The translations under genes were made by a program, and so were the position numbers. DNA of 5,339 nt, taken from Candidatus Woesearchaeota archaeon (lineage in GTDB: Archaea > Nanobdellota > Nanobdellia > Woesearchaeales > ARS49). Each line of letters starts with the position of its first letter. Position 1 is the first letter of the stretch. Positions 1 through 5,297 of the stretch are shown piece after piece. The stretch spans positions 1 to 5,339 of the forward strand of contig JAPLZR010000121.1 of NCBI GenBank assembly GCA_026394935.1, written 5' to 3'. The notes beneath the pieces were generated by a model. The model saw nothing but the letters and a program-made list of their open reading frames with translations. It was not told where the DNA came from and did not search any database.

Positions 1-3000
1 GGAACTTCCAAGTCTTAACGTGATAAAGAACAATCAGCAACAAATTAACTGCAAGCAAAACTTCAAGAACTCTGGCAAAAGGATAGCCACCGAACGCCAC
101 CTGTTTCTCAGGATAAACGCAATCAGAAGGACAATCCTCGCCAAGCTCGCAAACACCATTACCACACATATCGCAACCCTGCGGAGGAGGCAAAGCATTA
201 CTGTCAAGAGGCTTGCCGTACACTTCCAAAACACCACTCTGACAATTATCAATCTTCAAAGCAGCATACATCTGCGGAGGAGCACGCTCATTAAACTCGC
301 TCGAAAGCCGTCTCAGGAAATACAGCAAAGTATAACGCTGTTCAGGACCAGAATTCATCATCAAATGACCAACAGGCTGTTCAAGCTCGTTAACACAAGA
401 ATCCTCAAGAACAACACCATTCAACCTCTTAGCACTTTCAACACTCACAACACCATCATTAGGAGCAGGCAAGTCAAACAGCAAACCACTCTGCAACTGG
501 TCCTTTGTACCAGCCAAAGAAAAAACCTTAACAGAAGAAGGAATAGAATACTGCAAACCCTTAGTCACCAAGTCCAAAGTCTCAGGATGAGCACCCATAA
601 TCGGAGCATTATCAGCGCGACCCATCAGCCAAGCAGTCAGCTCAAACACTTTCTTAACAGAACTTGTAAGAGGAGTGCCCTGGTTAGGAGTGCCTGACAT
701 GATAAACGCTTCAACCTTAGGAATCAAGGAATCCTCTTTAAGCTCCTCCTGGTGCAGGAACTCACGCACAACAAGACCGCCAAGACTGTGGGTAATGAAA
801 ACAATCTTGCCGTAATCTTTCTTGCGCAATTCCTCTGACAAAGCACGAACAGCATCAGGCACAGGACTGCCGGCATAACCAAACACTGCAACATCAACAT
901 TAACATCCTCATCCTCAAAAGACTTCACCAAAGCAGACCAGCTCTGGCTCGGAGAACTGAAAAGACCATGAACAAGAACAACAAGCAAAGGACTATCAAC
1001 ATCACGAACATTAAACAAGTAAGGCTTAACGCAACCATCACAAACGCTTCCAGCAATCATGAAAGTCAACGTGTTTGATTCCAACAAAGGCATAACGTCA
1101 TCCAGTGAAACAACAAAGAAATCATTCTCAATCTTTCCACCTGCATAAGTCCACTTATTATCACGATAAATGTAAAAGCCTAAAGAATTCGGGTCAAGAT
1201 TATCCCTCAACACAAGCTGAGACCTGATAGTAACACCCATAGGCTTAGGCTCAACAAAAACAAACTTCAACGGCTGACCAATAACAGCAAGCGCCTTATC
1301 CTTAATCTTAACATCAGCAGACTCCAAAGAAACCTTCACACCCTTAATACCGCCGGAAAACTCAGCAGTAATGCCAAGAGCAGACAGTCTTGAAGCAACA
1401 GGAGACAAAACCACGCCCTTCTTCACACTAGCATAAGAAACAACAGGAATAGTTGCCTTATCAAACAACTCCTGAACATCATAACCAGCCAAGCCAGGAG
1501 CAACACCCAAACCAGAAGGCAAAAGAACAGACTCATCACCACGCTTAAACACAGCAACCAAATCCTTCAACGGAGGAACATTCAAAGCAATCTCAACATC
1601 GCCACCATCACAATTACCAAGCTCATAAGAAGCAAGCTTTTCGTAACCAGGCATTTCAACAGTCGCAAAACCAGAAGGGGTAGGAGCTATTACTCCTCCG
1701 AATTCTTTAACACTAACGTAAAGAGGACCATCAGTCCGCTTGTTGAAAATGACGCAGTAAGGAAACTTACCATCCCCGCAAGGAACACCATAACTCTGGC
1801 CAAGAATTGCAAACTCGCCAAGAACGGGCTGTGCAACAAGAATCTCAGGCTTTTCTTTGGGAACAGACCATTCATCATTACAAGGAGTTGTATCGAAAAC
1901 TAAAGCGCCAATCGCGTCAACACAAACTGCTTTGGCAGCACCGCCAATACTGCAAGACTTGGTTTCACCAACAAAATCACACTTGCAAACAAGAGTTTCA
2001 TCAATCAAACCATCACAGTCGTTATCTGAGTGGTCACAAACCTCAACAGAAGGACCGACACCCTCGCGGGAAATAACCCATTTACCTTGTTCACACTCCC
2101 AGACAGCAGGATGACACTCGCCCATCTCAACACCACTAACTTTCCTGCTCGGGTAAGCACACGAGTCAACAGCAGGACAAGCACTCAAAGAATTATCAAA
2201 GTTAGCGCCTGTAAGAGCCTGAGTAAAAGGATCAACAGGAGGCTTGCATTCCTCATTCGGAGTCCAGCCAAACTGGCGGTAAATCTCACTGCCTTTCAAG
2301 AAATTAGGAGAAACTATATCACACGTTGCCTTATCAACAAGACAGACATTCTGCTCAGGACCGTCAATTGCAGTGCTCATCTCATAACACCTGCTTGACG
2401 GTGCAGAAATCACTTTGCCCTGCAAGAAATTCTTATTAACATCACAGCAGGCAGAAGGAACTTTCCCAGAACAACACGGGTTCGCATAAAGATTTCCTCT
2501 AAAATCAACAGGAGGACAGGATTCACAATCAGGCTTTTCAATCTCAAAAGACTTTTCAACACCCAAAACATCAGAAACAAAAATATTGACTTTTACAGCG
2601 CTCGCAGGAGAAGGAAGCTCAATTTCGAGCTTTCTGCCACAGTCTTTAGCCTCAACATCACAATCGATATCAACAACGGTTTCCTTGCCGTCCACGAAAT
2701 AAGTCAAACGCTGAACAGCAACAGTATCATCTTCACTTTTTGTGAAATGCGCCCAGCCATAATCAACAAAAATCCTTGCTTTTGAGTTCACATTGCATAC
2801 AGAGCGCAAATAAACACCAAGATGCTCATCCGGAGGAGCAGGACAGAAAAGAACCGGGTTCTGGTCAACAGAAAATGCACTGCTGCCAGCTATCTTCGGC
2901 AACCATTTTTGCTGCATTTCCCTGAAATAAGCAGCATCCTCAGGATTCCTTCTTTCATTAATTATTGAAAGCTTTCCAAGATTATAAACAGAACCTTCGC

Positions 3001-4717
3001 GGTGCACAGCAAAAGTCATCACGCCGACACGAGGCTGACTGAGCTGAGCTTGGCCAGTCTGCTTAAGGCAAGCAGTAAAACTCGTCATTCCAACAGGAGA
3101 AGCAGGCATAACATTGCTGTTCGCATCAATCGAAACAATCTTCCACGAAACAGAACCATCAAGCTCACAGAAAGGCACACAAGCCTCCTCGTTTTTCTGC
3201 CCACCACCACCACCGCCGCCGAGAGGAGGAACAGGAACAGGAGGACAGGTACAAGTTGCACTACACGCCAAACCACCAGGACACTGAACAGTATTGCCAG
3301 GAGGATCACACACCTCATTATAAGGCGCATTGCTGCAAACAATAAAATCACCACACTCCGTAGGAGCACAATTTCCATTGCAACCATCACAATCAACATT
3401 AGCACCATCATCACACCATTCCTGAGGAAACTCCCAAATACCATTTCCACAAGTAGTAATCTTTGGCGAAGCACAAGTAACAGCACCTGGAAGAGGAGGC
3501 GGTCCCACAGGAGGAGCAACTGCAAAATCACCAGCACTGCCGCTCAAAGGCAGCGGACAACTATATCGCGGGGGAAAACAACGCCCGACCTTATAAGGCG
3601 GAATGCAGGCGCTATTAGGATCAGTCAAACAGGGAGCACCCAAGACACCGCCATAATCAAAATCACAAACAGCAACAGCAGGATCCCAGCCAAGATTGGC
3701 AACAGTGCAAAGCCTGCCAAGAGCACAAACAGGCGTTGCAGGAACAGTGAAGCCAAGATCAGGCGCGCGACACACCAAATTATTGGCACAAACAGTAAGA
3801 GGAGGAATAGCACACAAAGCACCTGGAAAAACAGATGCTGCTGCAGGACAACAGTAAGGAGCAACAGGAAGAGGAGAGACTATAGAACATAAAGCAGCAA
3901 ACGGCTGAATAATAAAACCAGTTAATTCAACATCCTCATCAACCTGCACGCTCGGACTGAAAGATTCAGAAAAACCATAACTCAAATGCAAATCAAGCTC
4001 GAAATTGCCATCACCAAAAGTAAACGGCTCAAAATCAAGAACAAAAACACTGCCATCAAGCCTTGAATCCGCCAAATTCAAAGAAAAATTCTCATCTGTA
4101 AGATTATTGAACAAGCTCAGCGCAGCAGTTGTAAAACTGATCTGAGCAGGATTAACATTCTCTGCAACAGGAATACTCACAGAAAGATTAACAGGACCAG
4201 CAGCAACAACCGGAGAATAAGAAACATTCAACAAATCAAGCGGACCCTCAACAACATCAATACCGAGAACATCACCAACAACAGAATAATGACCAACATC
4301 AGCAAACACGCCAACAGAAACAACAACGTCAAGCGCGCCATCACTCACAACAGACTGGTTCAAGACTGAAATGTCAGACGAAAAAGAAATATTCGCAGAT
4401 GACAAATTATTGCCCAAAACACGCAAAACAGCAGAAGCGCCCTGAGCAAGAATTGAAGGCGAAACAGAATAAACAAAATCACAAACGTCACCAATATTAT
4501 CCTGATCAACATCCTCCTGACCAGGATTATACACCTCAGGACAATTATCAAGGAAATCAATACCATCACCGTCAGAGTCAACAGCCTGAGCGCCAGTAGG
4601 AACAAAAGACTTCAGCCAAAACCAGAAATCAGCAAAAAAAGAGCCATCAGCAAAGACAGGCACAGCTAAGCAAAGTATGACTGCTACAACAAATATACCC
4701 TGCACTACCTTTTTCAC
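1..4717 (-). CDS. Giant exported, membrane-anchored multidomain surface protein with lipase-like alpha/beta hydrolase domain (partial at C-terminus)
   Basis: One uninterrupted frame runs from GTG at 4717 to the left edge; 1,572 codons were read by hand with no stop, and the next codon begins with C, so it continues. Order of parts: signal peptide (1-23), thrombospondin type 3-like module (47-80), IPT/TIG-like domain (about 81-152), further beta sequence (153-272), Cys/Pro-rich region with 13 Cys (277-412), two DUF4215-type Cys repeats (423-491), Gly7 linker (500-506), beta-rich region (513-730), duplicated NFLxG region (757-811), MopE motif (894-907), beta-rich region (950-1230), hydrolase (about 1243-1470), Cys cluster (1515-1533) and TM helix (about 1550-1567) with tail HVKTWKF. 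This predicts one large extracellular chain held by a C-terminal anchor, carrying a serine hydrolase near the membrane. The substrate is unknown: lipid ester hydrolysis is the best guess from the fold. The stop codon should lie only a little beyond the edge, because the tail already follows the anchor. Confidence 0.93.
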   Translation of the reverse strand, partial: MKKVVQGIFVVAVILCLAVPVFADGSFFADFWFWLKSFVPTGAQAVDSDGDGIDFLDNCPEVYNPGQEDVDQDNIGDVCDFVYSVSPSILAQGASAVLRVLGNNLSSANISFSSDISVLNQSVVSDGALDVVVSVGVFADVGHYSVVGDVLGIDVVEGPLDLLNVSYSPVVAAGPVNLSVSIPVAENVNPAQISFTTAALSLFNNLTDENFSLNLADSRLDGSVFVLDFEPFTFGDGNFELDLHLSYGFSESFSPSVQVDEDVELTGFIIQPFAALCSIVSPLPVAPYCCPAAASVFPGALCAIPPLTVCANNLVCRAPDLGFTVPATPVCALGRLCTVANLGWDPAVAVCDFDYGGVLGAPCLTDPNSACIPPYKVGRCFPPRYSCPLPLSGSAGDFAVAPPVGPPPLPGAVTCASPKITTCGNGIWEFPQEWCDDGANVDCDGCNGNCAPTECGDFIVCSNAPYNEVCDPPGNTVQCPGGLACSATCTCPPVPVPPLGGGGGGGQKNEEACVPFCELDGSVSWKIVSIDANSNVMPASPVGMTSFTACLKQTGQAQLSQPRVGVMTFAVHREGSVYNLGKLSIINERRNPEDAAYFREMQQKWLPKIAGSSAFSVDQNPVLFCPAPPDEHLGVYLRSVCNVNSKARIFVDYGWAHFTKSEDDTVAVQRLTYFVDGKETVVDIDCDVEAKDCGRKLEIELPSPASAVKVNIFVSDVLGVEKSFEIEKPDCESCPPVDFRGNLYANPCCSGKVPSACCDVNKNFLQGKVISAPSSRCYEMSTAIDGPEQNVCLVDKATCDIVSPNFLKGSEIYRQFGWTPNEECKPPVDPFTQALTGANFDNSLSACPAVDSCAYPSRKVSGVEMGECHPAVWECEQGKWVISREGVGPSVEVCDHSDNDCDGLIDETLVCKCDFVGETKSCSIGGAAKAVCVDAIGALVFDTTPCNDEWSVPKEKPEILVAQPVLGEFAILGQSYGVPCGDGKFPYCVIFNKRTDGPLYVSVKEFGGVIAPTPSGFATVEMPGYEKLASYELGNCDGGDVEIALNVPPLKDLVAVFKRGDESVLLPSGLGVAPGLAGYDVQELFDKATIPVVSYASVKKGVVLSPVASRLSALGITAEFSGGIKGVKVSLESADVKIKDKALAVIGQPLKFVFVEPKPMGVTIRSQLVLRDNLDPNSLGFYIYRDNKWTYAGGKIENDFFVVSLDDVMPLLESNTLTFMIAGSVCDGCVKPYLFNVRDVDSPLLVVLVHGLFSSPSQSWSALVKSFEDEDVNVDVAVFGYAGSPVPDAVRALSEELRKKDYGKIVFITHSLGGLVVREFLHQEELKEDSLIPKVEAFIMSGTPNQGTPLTSSVKKVFELTAWLMGRADNAPIMGAHPETLDLVTKGLQYSIPSSVKVFSLAGTKDQLQSGLLFDLPAPNDGVVSVESAKRLNGVVLEDSCVNELEQPVGHLMMNSGPEQRYTLLYFLRRLSSEFNERAPPQMYAALKIDNCQSGVLEVYGKPLDSNALPPPQGCDMCGNGVCELGEDCPSDCVYPEKQVAFGGYPFARVLEVLLAVNLLLIVLYHVKTWKF
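17..70 (-). other. C-terminal transmembrane anchor, residues 1550-1567
   Basis: VLEVLLAVNLLLIVLY forms a hydrophobic helix long enough to span a membrane, preceded by FAR and followed by HVKTWKF. With the N-terminal signal peptide this gives a type I topology with a short basic cytoplasmic tail. The sequence runs off the window just after it. Confidence 0.8.
119..175 (-). other. CGNGVCE-type cysteine cluster, residues 1515-1533
   Basis: CDMCGNGVCELGEDCPSDC has five cysteines and acidic residues spaced as in the CGNGxCExGEdCxxDC motif seen in many exported archaeal and bacterial proteins. It is a small disulfide/metal knot placed between the hydrolase and the membrane anchor. Confidence 0.75.
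308..991 (-). other. Alpha/beta hydrolase (lipase/PGAP1-like) domain, residues 1243-1470
   Basis: The strand PLLVVLVHGLF contains the oxyanion-hole HG (H1250-G1251). IVFITHSLGGLVVREFL holds the nucleophile elbow with Ser1311. SGTPNQGTPL (1341-1350) resembles the TPHxGSPL segment seen after the elbow in lipases. PNDGVVSVESA gives the likely acid Asp1421, and VGHLMM gives His1451. The spacing and order (Ser, Asp, His) are those of the superfamily, so the domain is predicted active. A lipase or acyl esterase is most likely. A structural or peptidase-like use of the fold cannot be excluded. Confidence 0.85.
1880..2116 (-). other. MopE-type metal-binding motif with flanking cysteine region, residues 868-946
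   Basis: The core VCDHSDNDCDGLIDE (893-907) matches the CDGxDNDCDGxxDE signature of the putative metal-binding motif found in MopE and many secreted proteins. It is preceded by ECHPAVWECEQGKW and followed by CKCDFVGETKSCSIGG, as is usual around this motif. The acidic residues suggest calcium or another divalent metal; MopE itself is known for copper binding. The exact metal here cannot be read from the sequence. Confidence 0.85.
2285..2449 (-). repeat. Duplicated CD-xxxx-NFLxG motif, residues 757-811
   Basis: CCDVNKNFLQGKVI (757-770) and TCDIVSPNFLKGSEI (798-812) are diverged copies about 42 residues apart. Each is followed by a Cys-containing segment (SRCYE; NEECK). It looks like a small internal duplication. 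I do not recognise the family. Confidence 0.5.
3200..3220 (-). repeat. Seven-glycine linker, residues 500-506
   Basis: Five GGT/GGG and two GGC codons encode Gly7 directly after a PVPVPP run. This is a flexible hinge between the cysteine modules and the following beta-rich region, and marks a natural division of the protein into two halves. Confidence 0.85.
3245..3451 (-). other. Two DUF4215/Myxococcus-type cysteine repeats, residues 423-491
   Basis: The first repeat runs from CGNGIWEFPQEWCDDG to CDGCNGNC (423-450). It follows the CGNGxxExxEECDDGNxxxxDGCxxxC pattern known from Myxococcus cysteine-rich repeats and DUF4215. The second (455-491) starts CGDFIVCSNAPYNEVCDPPG and ends CSATCTC, a more diverged copy. 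These are extracellular disulfide-rich modules. In the second copy the usual DGC segment is replaced by CPGGLAC. Confidence 0.75.
3482..3889 (-). other. Cysteine- and proline-rich region of unknown family, residues 277-412
   Basis: Thirteen cysteines lie between residues 277 and 387, irregularly spaced and often preceded by Pro, Val or Ala. A proline-rich stretch (APPVGPPPLPGA, 401-412) follows. Disulfide cross-linking outside the cell is likely. I do not recognise a named domain here. Confidence 0.6.
4262..4477 (-). other. IPT/TIG-like immunoglobulin-fold domain, residues 81-152
   Basis: The stretch has the TIG pattern: an SPSILAQG opening, LRVLGNNLSSANISF in the middle, an alternating LDVVVSVGVF strand, then DVGHYSVV at the end. 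This suggests a beta-sandwich domain. Residues 153-272 continue as alternating hydrophobic strands with no recognised signature and may be a second sandwich domain. Confidence 0.55.
4478..4579 (-). other. Thrombospondin type 3-like calcium-binding module, residues 47-80
   Basis: The segment begins DSDGDGIDFLDNCPEVYNPG and ends QDNIGDVCD. It matches the type 3 repeat pattern of an acidic DxDxDG loop, DNCPxxxNPxQ, then DxDxDxxGDxCD. C59 and C79 are the expected disulfide pair. Repeats of this kind bind calcium in other proteins; here there is a single copy, probably a rigid spacer after the signal peptide. Confidence 0.88.
4649..4717 (-). other. Sec signal peptide, residues 1-23
   Basis: The first residues are MKK, followed by a hydrophobic stretch and AVPVFA before DGS, so signal peptidase cleavage is expected after Ala23. 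A cysteine at residue 16 sits in VILC, which lacks the small residue required before a lipobox cysteine, so a lipoprotein signal is unlikely. Confidence 0.88.
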
Positions 4718-4723
4718 ATTAGT

Positions 4724-4730
4724 CCCCTTT
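4724..4730 (-). promoter_or_regulatory. Ribosome binding site for the giant surface protein
   Basis: The minus strand reads AAAGGGG, ending 6 nt before the GTG at 4717 (and 4 nt before an overlapping out-of-frame ATG at 4719). An in-frame TAG at 4738-4736 excludes any longer reading frame, and GTG is the first start-type codon after it. The following residues form a textbook signal peptide, which supports this start. Confidence 0.6.
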
Positions 4731-4755
4731 TTACCCTATAGAAAATTATTCTTAT

Positions 4756-4763
4756 TATATAAA
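4756..4763 (-). promoter_or_regulatory. Putative TATA box of the giant surface protein gene
   Basis: The minus strand reads TTTATATA, a near-ideal archaeal TATA box, preceded by a purine-rich AAAGA stretch that could act as a BRE. The centre is about 42 nt upstream of the GTG at 4717. A start about 26 nt downstream would fall near 4733 and give a short leader of roughly 16 nt containing the G-rich ribosome binding site. The whole intergenic space is 54 nt, so this is the only plausible independent promoter. Confidence 0.55.
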
Positions 4764-4765
4764 AA
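4761..4765 (-). terminator. Possible T-run terminator after alba
   Basis: Seven bases after the alba stop the minus strand has TTTTT, followed by AT-rich sequence and later TTTT at 4745-4742. Archaeal RNA polymerase often terminates at T-runs without a hairpin, and no convincing stem-loop is seen here. The same bases are the start of the TATA-like element of the next gene, so one of the two roles could be spurious. Confidence 0.3.
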
Positions 4766-4771
4766 TCTTTC

Positions 4772-5053
4772 TTAAAGCTTCTTCAGAGCAATCTCAATAG
4801 TAGACACCCTGACCTGCCTACCCTCGCGGTTAGTGAACTCCTCAGAATTAACGCGAATGTCCTTAACCTCAATACTATTAACAAGGAAACGCTTAGCAGC
4901 AACCTCTGCAACATCAACAGCACGAGAAATAAACTTGCCGCGCGCCTTAATAAAAACCTCAGAAGCCTGGTTAGTCGTAAACTGCATCACAACACCAGTA
5001 ACATAGTTCATAAAAGGCTTGCTACCAATAAAGATGCTGTTATCCTCTGCCAT
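4772..5053 (-). CDS. albA: Alba family DNA/RNA-binding chromatin protein
   Basis: Alba is a small dimeric archaeal chromatin protein that coats double-stranded DNA and also binds RNA. From the ATG at 5053 the product is 93 residues (MAEDNSIFIGSKPFMNYV...), close to the usual 90-100. Family hallmarks are IGSKPFMNYV at residues 9-18, the basic IKARGKFISRAVDVAE core and the C-terminal GRQVRVSTIEIALKK strand. An upstream in-frame ATG at 5086 would overlap S17e and is rejected on the basis of the ribosome binding site and family alignment. Relative to the well-known Sulfolobus sequence GKKPVMNYV, the first lysine (the acetylated Lys16) is serine here (S11), while the second is kept (K12). The gene sits 19 nt after S17e and is probably cotranscribed with it. 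The TAA stop at 4774-4772 is followed by a T-run. Confidence 0.96.
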   Translation of the reverse strand: MAEDNSIFIGSKPFMNYVTGVVMQFTTNQASEVFIKARGKFISRAVDVAEVAAKRFLVNSIEVKDIRVNSEEFTNREGRQVRVSTIEIALKKL

Positions 5054-5059
5054 AGCGCA

Positions 5060-5066
5060 CACCCCC
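5060..5066 (-). promoter_or_regulatory. Ribosome binding site that fixes the alba start
   Basis: The minus strand reads GGGGGTG, ending 6 nt before the ATG at 5053. It lies in the 19-nt gap after S17e and is preceded by six T residues. Its position supports the ATG at 5053 over an in-frame ATG at 5086, which would lie inside the S17e coding region and add 11 non-conserved residues. Confidence 0.65.
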
Positions 5067-5072
5067 AAAAAA

Positions 5073-5267
5073 TTACTCTTCAACAACCTTCATCAATCTG
5101 GTCACGTAACCAGCAACAGAGTTCCTAGTCTTCTTACCAGCATCAGCGCCCAACAAATCACCAACAACTTTCTTGTTTTCATCAAACGTGGTTGTAAAAC
5201 GCTCCCTGCTCTGCTTAATCAACTCAAAAGTCAAACGCTTAATCATCTTAGTCTTAATACGTCCCAT
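5073..5267 (-). CDS. rps17e: Small-subunit ribosomal protein S17e (archaeal/eukaryotic family)
   Basis: This encodes a 64-residue basic protein of the 30S ribosomal subunit. The family occurs in archaea and eukaryotes but not bacteria, so it is a strong taxonomic marker. The start MGRIKTKMIKRLTFELI, the central FDENKK segment and the C-terminal RNSVAGYVTRLMK motif follow the archaeal S17e pattern, and the length is normal for archaeal members. The ATG at 5267 is the natural start because the conserved N-terminus begins there. The stop is TAA at 5075-5073. A TATA box about 26 nt upstream suggests leaderless initiation. Alba follows after 19 nt on the same strand, which suggests one transcript. 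The sequence looks intact. Confidence 0.96.
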   Translation of the reverse strand: MGRIKTKMIKRLTFELIKQSRERFTTTFDENKKVVGDLLGADAGKKTRNSVAGYVTRLMKVVEE

Positions 5268-5288
5268 AACCTTGCCAAGATAGAGACG

Positions 5289-5297
5289 ATTTAAAAA
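5289..5297 (-). promoter_or_regulatory. Putative TATA box for the S17e-alba unit
   Basis: The minus strand reads TTTTTAAAT here. Its centre (5293) is about 26 nt upstream of the A of the S17e ATG (5267). In archaea, transcription starts roughly 25-27 nt downstream of the TATA centre, so the predicted start is at or next to the ATG, giving a leaderless mRNA. In agreement, the bases just before the ATG (GGCAAGGTT) have no well-placed Shine-Dalgarno motif. The element overlaps the stop codon of the upstream gene. Confidence 0.5.

Noticed and set aside
20..697. 225-codon open frame on the plus strand
   Set aside because: It lies opposite the hydrolase and anchor region, where the minus frame shows a clear catalytic triad. 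Its own product has no recognisable features.
3085..3537. 150-codon Leu/Val-rich minus-strand frame that looks like a membrane protein
   Set aside because: It is an out-of-frame reading of the T-rich codons of the giant gene. The hydrophobicity comes from base composition, and the true frame shows the DUF4215 cysteine pattern.
3002..3892. 296-codon open frame on the plus strand
   Set aside because: It is antisense to the giant gene. Its product is a low-complexity Arg/Thr/Ser/Asn string caused by the A/C-rich strand, with no domain signal.
4360..4605. 81-codon hydrophobic minus-strand frame
   Set aside because: It is a shifted reading of the thrombospondin-like and TIG-like region, whose correct frame is unmistakable.
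4670..4672. Cysteine 16 as a lipoprotein attachment site
   Set aside because: The preceding residues VIL do not fit a lipobox, and a good AxA-type cleavage site follows at residue 23.
5054..5086. Longer alba start giving 11 extra residues
   Set aside because: It would begin inside S17e, adds residues not seen in the family, and leaves the G-rich binding site inside the coding region.
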